This document shows, in pieces, positions 61,269-64,000 of a DNA stretch of 64,000 nt (the stretch's first letter is position 1; each line of letters starts with the position of its first letter). Source of the stretch: Yinghuangia seranimata (GTDB lineage: Bacteria; Actinomycetota; Actinomycetes; Streptomycetales; Streptomycetaceae); assembly GCF_029953285.1 (NCBI RefSeq), contig NZ_JASAOI010000050.1:1-64000 (forward strand). Direction: 5' to 3'. The notes under the pieces were generated by a model. The model did not search any database. It saw nothing but the letters and a program-made list of their open reading frames with translations, and was not told the DNA's origin. The position numbers were made by a program, and so were the translations under genes.

Positions 61269-63628
61269 GGGAGCTCCTCCTCACGCGTTGCGGGCGGGAA
61301 GTCGTACGGGGGCGCGGCGGGTGGGATGCCGCCGCTCGGCTCGGAGAGGCCGGCGAACTCCGCGATCTCGCCGCGGAGATGGCCGCCTCGGAAGGCGGAG
61401 AGCATGCTGCGCACGTCGTCGGGCGAGCGCTCGCCGAGGGGTTCGTCGAACACCGGGGCGGGGGCCTGCGGCCTGGGTGCGGCGTCGGGACGCGCGGCAG
61501 GGGCGCGTTGGGCGCGTGGCACGCGTTTGGCCAGGCCGTTGCGGGTGCGCCGCACGCCGGTGTCGGGTACGGCGGCCGGGGCAGGCGCGTCGCCCGGATC
61601 AGGACCGGCCGCATAGCCGCTCCCCGCCGGTACGGGCACCGTCAGCACCGCCGTCCCCACTGTCGTGTACCCGCCGTCAGGGGCGGCCCCCGAGGGCGCG
61701 GCCGCGACCGGGCGTTGTCCCGCAGGGGACGCGACACGTGTCGTCGCCGGGGCGCCACCCACCGCGTCGGCGAGCACCGCCGCCGGAAGCAGGACGCGCG
61801 CGGTGACGCCCGCCACCGGCGACTCCCCCACCCGCACGTCGGCGCCGAGCCGGCGCGCGAGCCGCCCGACGACGTGGTGGCCGAGGCTGCGGCTCGGCGC
61901 GTCGAGGAAGTCGACCTCGCCCGACAGCCGCGCGTTGGCGGCGTCAAGCGCGGCGGCGGTCATGCCGACGCCGTGGTCGATGACGGCGACGAGGTAGTCG
62001 TTGCCGATGCGCCTTCCGTAGATCTCCACTTCGACGTCCGGCGGCGAGAACGCGAGGGCGTTCTCCACGAGTTCGGCGACGAGGTGGGCGAGTTCGGCGA
62101 CGGCCTGGCCGACGACCGCGGTGTCGTCCATGCGTCGCAGCACGACGCGCCGGTAGTCCTCGACCTCGGACAGCGCGGCGCGGACGACGTCGCTCACGTG
62201 CATCGGCGCCCGGCTCGGCCGCGGTGCCGGTTCGCCGACGAGGACGAGCAGGCTCTCGGCGTTGCGCCGCATGCGCGTGGCCAGGTGGTCGAGTTCGAAG
62301 AGGTTGCCCAGCGCGTTGGGGTCGGTCTCCTCGTGTTCGAGGCGGCTGATGAAGCCGAGCTGACGGCGCACCAGGTTCTGGTTGCGGCGCGCGAGGTTGA
62401 CCAGCGAGTCGGTGGTGTTGCGGCGCAGCACGGCCTGTTCGGAGGCCAGTTGCACCGCGGTGTCCTGCACCTTGCCGAACGCCTTGGCCACCGCCCGGAT
62501 CTCACGTCCCGCACCGCGCCGCACCGGCACCGCGGCGGGTGGCGCCGGAGCGTGCTCACCGACGCGGAGGCGGGTGATGACCTCGGGCAGCCGGGTGGAC
62601 GCGAGCGCCTCCGCCTCGGCGGCCAGGCGCGTGAGCGGCCGGGTGATCGACCGCACCGCGAACGCGGTGAGCACGATCTCGCCGAGCACCAGCAGCACGG
62701 CGGCGGCGAGGTAGCCCAGCAGCCGGGTCTCCGCCTGGTCGCGCAGTTCGCCCGCGCGGGCCCGCAGTTCGTCGCCGAGGGACAGCTGGACGGCGCGGAT
62801 CGCGTCGATCACGGTGGTCATCGACGCCCACCACGTGGGCGCGTCCAGGCCGGCCAGCGCGCGGCCGTCGGCGGCGCCGAGCGCGGTCTGCTCGATGCGC
62901 TGGGCCTGCACCGCCGCAGGTGATCGCAGTGCCGCGTCGGCGCGCTCCTGCTGCGCCGGTGTCGCGCTGCGCTGGAACTGCGCGATCCCGGCCTGCTTTT
63001 CGGCGCGCATTTCGGCGAAGGACTGGTATTCGTCGTTCTTGAAGCGTCCGGCGCTCAGCACGCCGTTGAGGAAGCCGCGGGCCTGCGCGGTGGCCTCTTT
63101 GGCGTCGCCGAGCGCGGACAATGCGGCGGTGCCGCGCAGGAGTTCGCGGTCCCGGGTGCGTTCGGGCGCGGTGCCGGCCCGGATGAGCCCGGCGATGCCG
63201 TCGGTGAAGTAGGCGAAAGTCGTGTCGCGCTGCGCCTCGCCCGCGTCGACCTGGGCACGGGTCCGCGCGAGCCGCGCCCAGTGCTCGCGGGCGTCACGCA
63301 GCGCGGCGGTGTCGCGGTCGCGGGTGGCGGCGGCGAACGCGGCGAGCGCGCGGTCGGTGTCCTGGCGCTGCGCGTCGAGCGGCCCCCGATAGCCGCTCTG
63401 CCCTGCCAACAGGCCGCTGGTCAGGCCGCGTTCGCGCTGCAGCTCGTGGACGGCGCGCTGGACGTCGAGGGCCAGGCCGACATCGGACGCGGTGCGCTCC
63501 GCGTCTCGGTAGGCGCCGAGCTCGCCCGCGCCCAGCACACCGAGCAGGACGAGCACCGCCGACAGCGACACCGCCAGCACGGCGACCAGGCGCCCGCGGA
63601 TCGACGCGGGAAGCAGGTTTTTCCGCAC
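61265..63628 (-). CDS. cvnA: Conservon sensor-like histidine kinase with NIT domain (CvnA)
   Basis: A 787-aa protein from GTG 63628; the frame to ATG 63700 adds 24 codons with AT-rich third positions unlike the rest. TM1 (LVAVLAVSLSAVLVLLGVL) is followed by a nitrate/nitrite-sensing-like helical domain (about residues 45-300), TM2 (LLGYLAAAVLLVLGEIVLTAFAV), a HAMP-like linker, and an ATPase domain (LVAELVENALAFSPPDVEVEI with the N-box Asn; VIDHGVGM as G1). The phosphoacceptor His typical of active kinases is not evident, as in other CvnA proteins. The C-terminal 200 aa are Pro/Ala-rich. Confidence 0.9.
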   Translation of the reverse strand: MRKNLLPASIRGRLVAVLAVSLSAVLVLLGVLGAGELGAYRDAERTASDVGLALDVQRAVHELQRERGLTSGLLAGQSGYRGPLDAQRQDTDRALAAFAAATRDRDTAALRDAREHWARLARTRAQVDAGEAQRDTTFAYFTDGIAGLIRAGTAPERTRDRELLRGTAALSALGDAKEATAQARGFLNGVLSAGRFKNDEYQSFAEMRAEKQAGIAQFQRSATPAQQERADAALRSPAAVQAQRIEQTALGAADGRALAGLDAPTWWASMTTVIDAIRAVQLSLGDELRARAGELRDQAETRLLGYLAAAVLLVLGEIVLTAFAVRSITRPLTRLAAEAEALASTRLPEVITRLRVGEHAPAPPAAVPVRRGAGREIRAVAKAFGKVQDTAVQLASEQAVLRRNTTDSLVNLARRNQNLVRRQLGFISRLEHEETDPNALGNLFELDHLATRMRRNAESLLVLVGEPAPRPSRAPMHVSDVVRAALSEVEDYRRVVLRRMDDTAVVGQAVAELAHLVAELVENALAFSPPDVEVEIYGRRIGNDYLVAVIDHGVGMTAAALDAANARLSGEVDFLDAPSRSLGHHVVGRLARRLGADVRVGESPVAGVTARVLLPAAVLADAVGGAPATTRVASPAGQRPVAAAPSGAAPDGGYTTVGTAVLTVPVPAGSGYAAGPDPGDAPAPAAVPDTGVRRTRNGLAKRVPRAQRAPAARPDAAPRPQAPAPVFDEPLGERSPDDVRSMLSAFRGGHLRGEIAEFAGLSEPSGGIPPAAPPYDFPPATREEELP

Positions 63629-63777
63629 GCCGGGAATGAAATCAGTACAGGTATTGGTGTGACAATCCCGGGTGGGAATATACCGGGGCGGATCGCCCAT
63701 TAATTATTGTGAACCTCGCCGGTCCCGACACCGCGAGATTTCCCTTATCTCGCCGAAACAAAGGGGAAACCCGCACG

Positions 63778-63960
63778 TCACACCCTGGACGAGCGCTCAC
63801 CCCTGATCAGCGCGACAAATCCCACGACGACCAGCGAACCGATCAGCAATTTGACGATGAATCCCAGGAACGTGCCGATCAGCCAGATCAACAGCGCGCC
63901 GGTCATCAGCAGGATGAGGACCGGTACGCCGATACGCAGCCACGCAGGCACGGAACCCAT
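63778..63960 (-). CDS. Small membrane protein
   Basis: A 60-aa protein starting at ATG 63960, with GGGGGA 4 nt upstream; GTG 63972 is in frame but lacks a site. Two close hydrophobic segments (VPVLILLMTGALLIWLIGTF and GFIVKLLIGSLVVVGFVAL) form a helical hairpin, followed by a basic RGERSSRV tail. It is on the same strand as the conservon operon but 149 nt before it. Function unknown. Confidence 0.6.
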   Translation of the reverse strand: MGSVPAWLRIGVPVLILLMTGALLIWLIGTFLGFIVKLLIGSLVVVGFVALIRGERSSRV

Positions 63961-64000
63961 GGCATCCCCCACACGGTCTCAACGGTGGTCACAGCACTCG

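Overview
The window is about 64 kb of very GC-rich chromosomal DNA. It has strong GC3 codon bias, GTG/TTG starts, ATGA/GTGA-coupled operons, a conservon (CvnABCD-like) operon, a LAETG sortase-E substrate and many leaderless-looking promoters. All of this points to a mycelial actinomycete (Streptomycetales/Streptosporangiales-like). No genus can be fixed from the sequence alone. All functions below come from reading motifs and domain layout; no database search was run.

Layout. (1) 54-12457: a tightly packed six-gene operon coding for a membrane-anchored VWA protein, a tubulin/FtsZ-fold protein (GGTGTG loop), a multi-TM protein of unknown function, a kinase-fold protein lacking catalytic residues, a zinc-knuckle P-loop GTPase, and a large tail-anchored protein. 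This is the best candidate for a poorly described multi-component NTPase system. (2) 12.5-26.3 kb: housekeeping/accessory genes: SnoaL-like protein, a decayed Ser/Thr kinase, a LAL-type LuxR regulator, an MDR oxidoreductase, a secreted SH3 protein, an ABC exporter next to a divergent LuxR-type two-component system, a P450, a flavin/F420-type enzyme, an ADP-ribosylglycohydrolase and a histidine phosphatase. (3) 26.7-30.85 kb: a degraded island bounded by near-identical 29-bp repeats. One repeat lies inside an intact tRNA-Arg(ACG). On the + strand both repeats encode the same SNL-x-PFDP-stop tail typical of tRNA-embedded tyrosine integrases. Inside are small orphan genes, a Sel1-repeat protein, a broken PP2C-like gene, a headless regulator gene and a 37-base poly-G run that is probably an assembly scar. 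(4) 31.3-35.2 kb: tRNA-Ser(GCT) and a 1201-aa PAS/degenerate-kinase/receiver protein. (5) 35.3-45.1 kb: an acyl-CoA synthetase, a DHA2 drug exporter under a palindromic operator, a DUF1906 secreted protein, then a five-gene operon matching the mycobacterial igr steroid side-chain module (ChsE1/ChsE2 dehydrogenase pair, ChsH1/ChsH2 hydratase, Ltp2 aldolase). (6) 45.3-59.6 kb: cell-wall and membrane proteins, a phosphotransferase-fold gene coupled to a 46-aa zinc protein, DUF2079/DUF1838 genes, a cyclase, a PLP enzyme, an ECF41-type sigma factor with an epimerase, an SPFH protein, and small DUF427/DUF2871/VOC/cupin genes. (7) 59.8-63.97 kb: a complete conservon operon (sensor-like kinase, roadblock protein, DUF742, Ras-like GTPase) and a small membrane protein.

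Working together: region 1 combines an outward-facing VWA domain with cytoplasmic tubulin-like, GTPase and pseudokinase parts and two membrane proteins, so a membrane-associated GTP-regulated assembly is a reasonable inference. Region 5 combines acyl-CoA activation with removal of the last three side-chain carbons of a sterol. Region 7 is a GPCR-like signalling module of a type known in streptomycetes.
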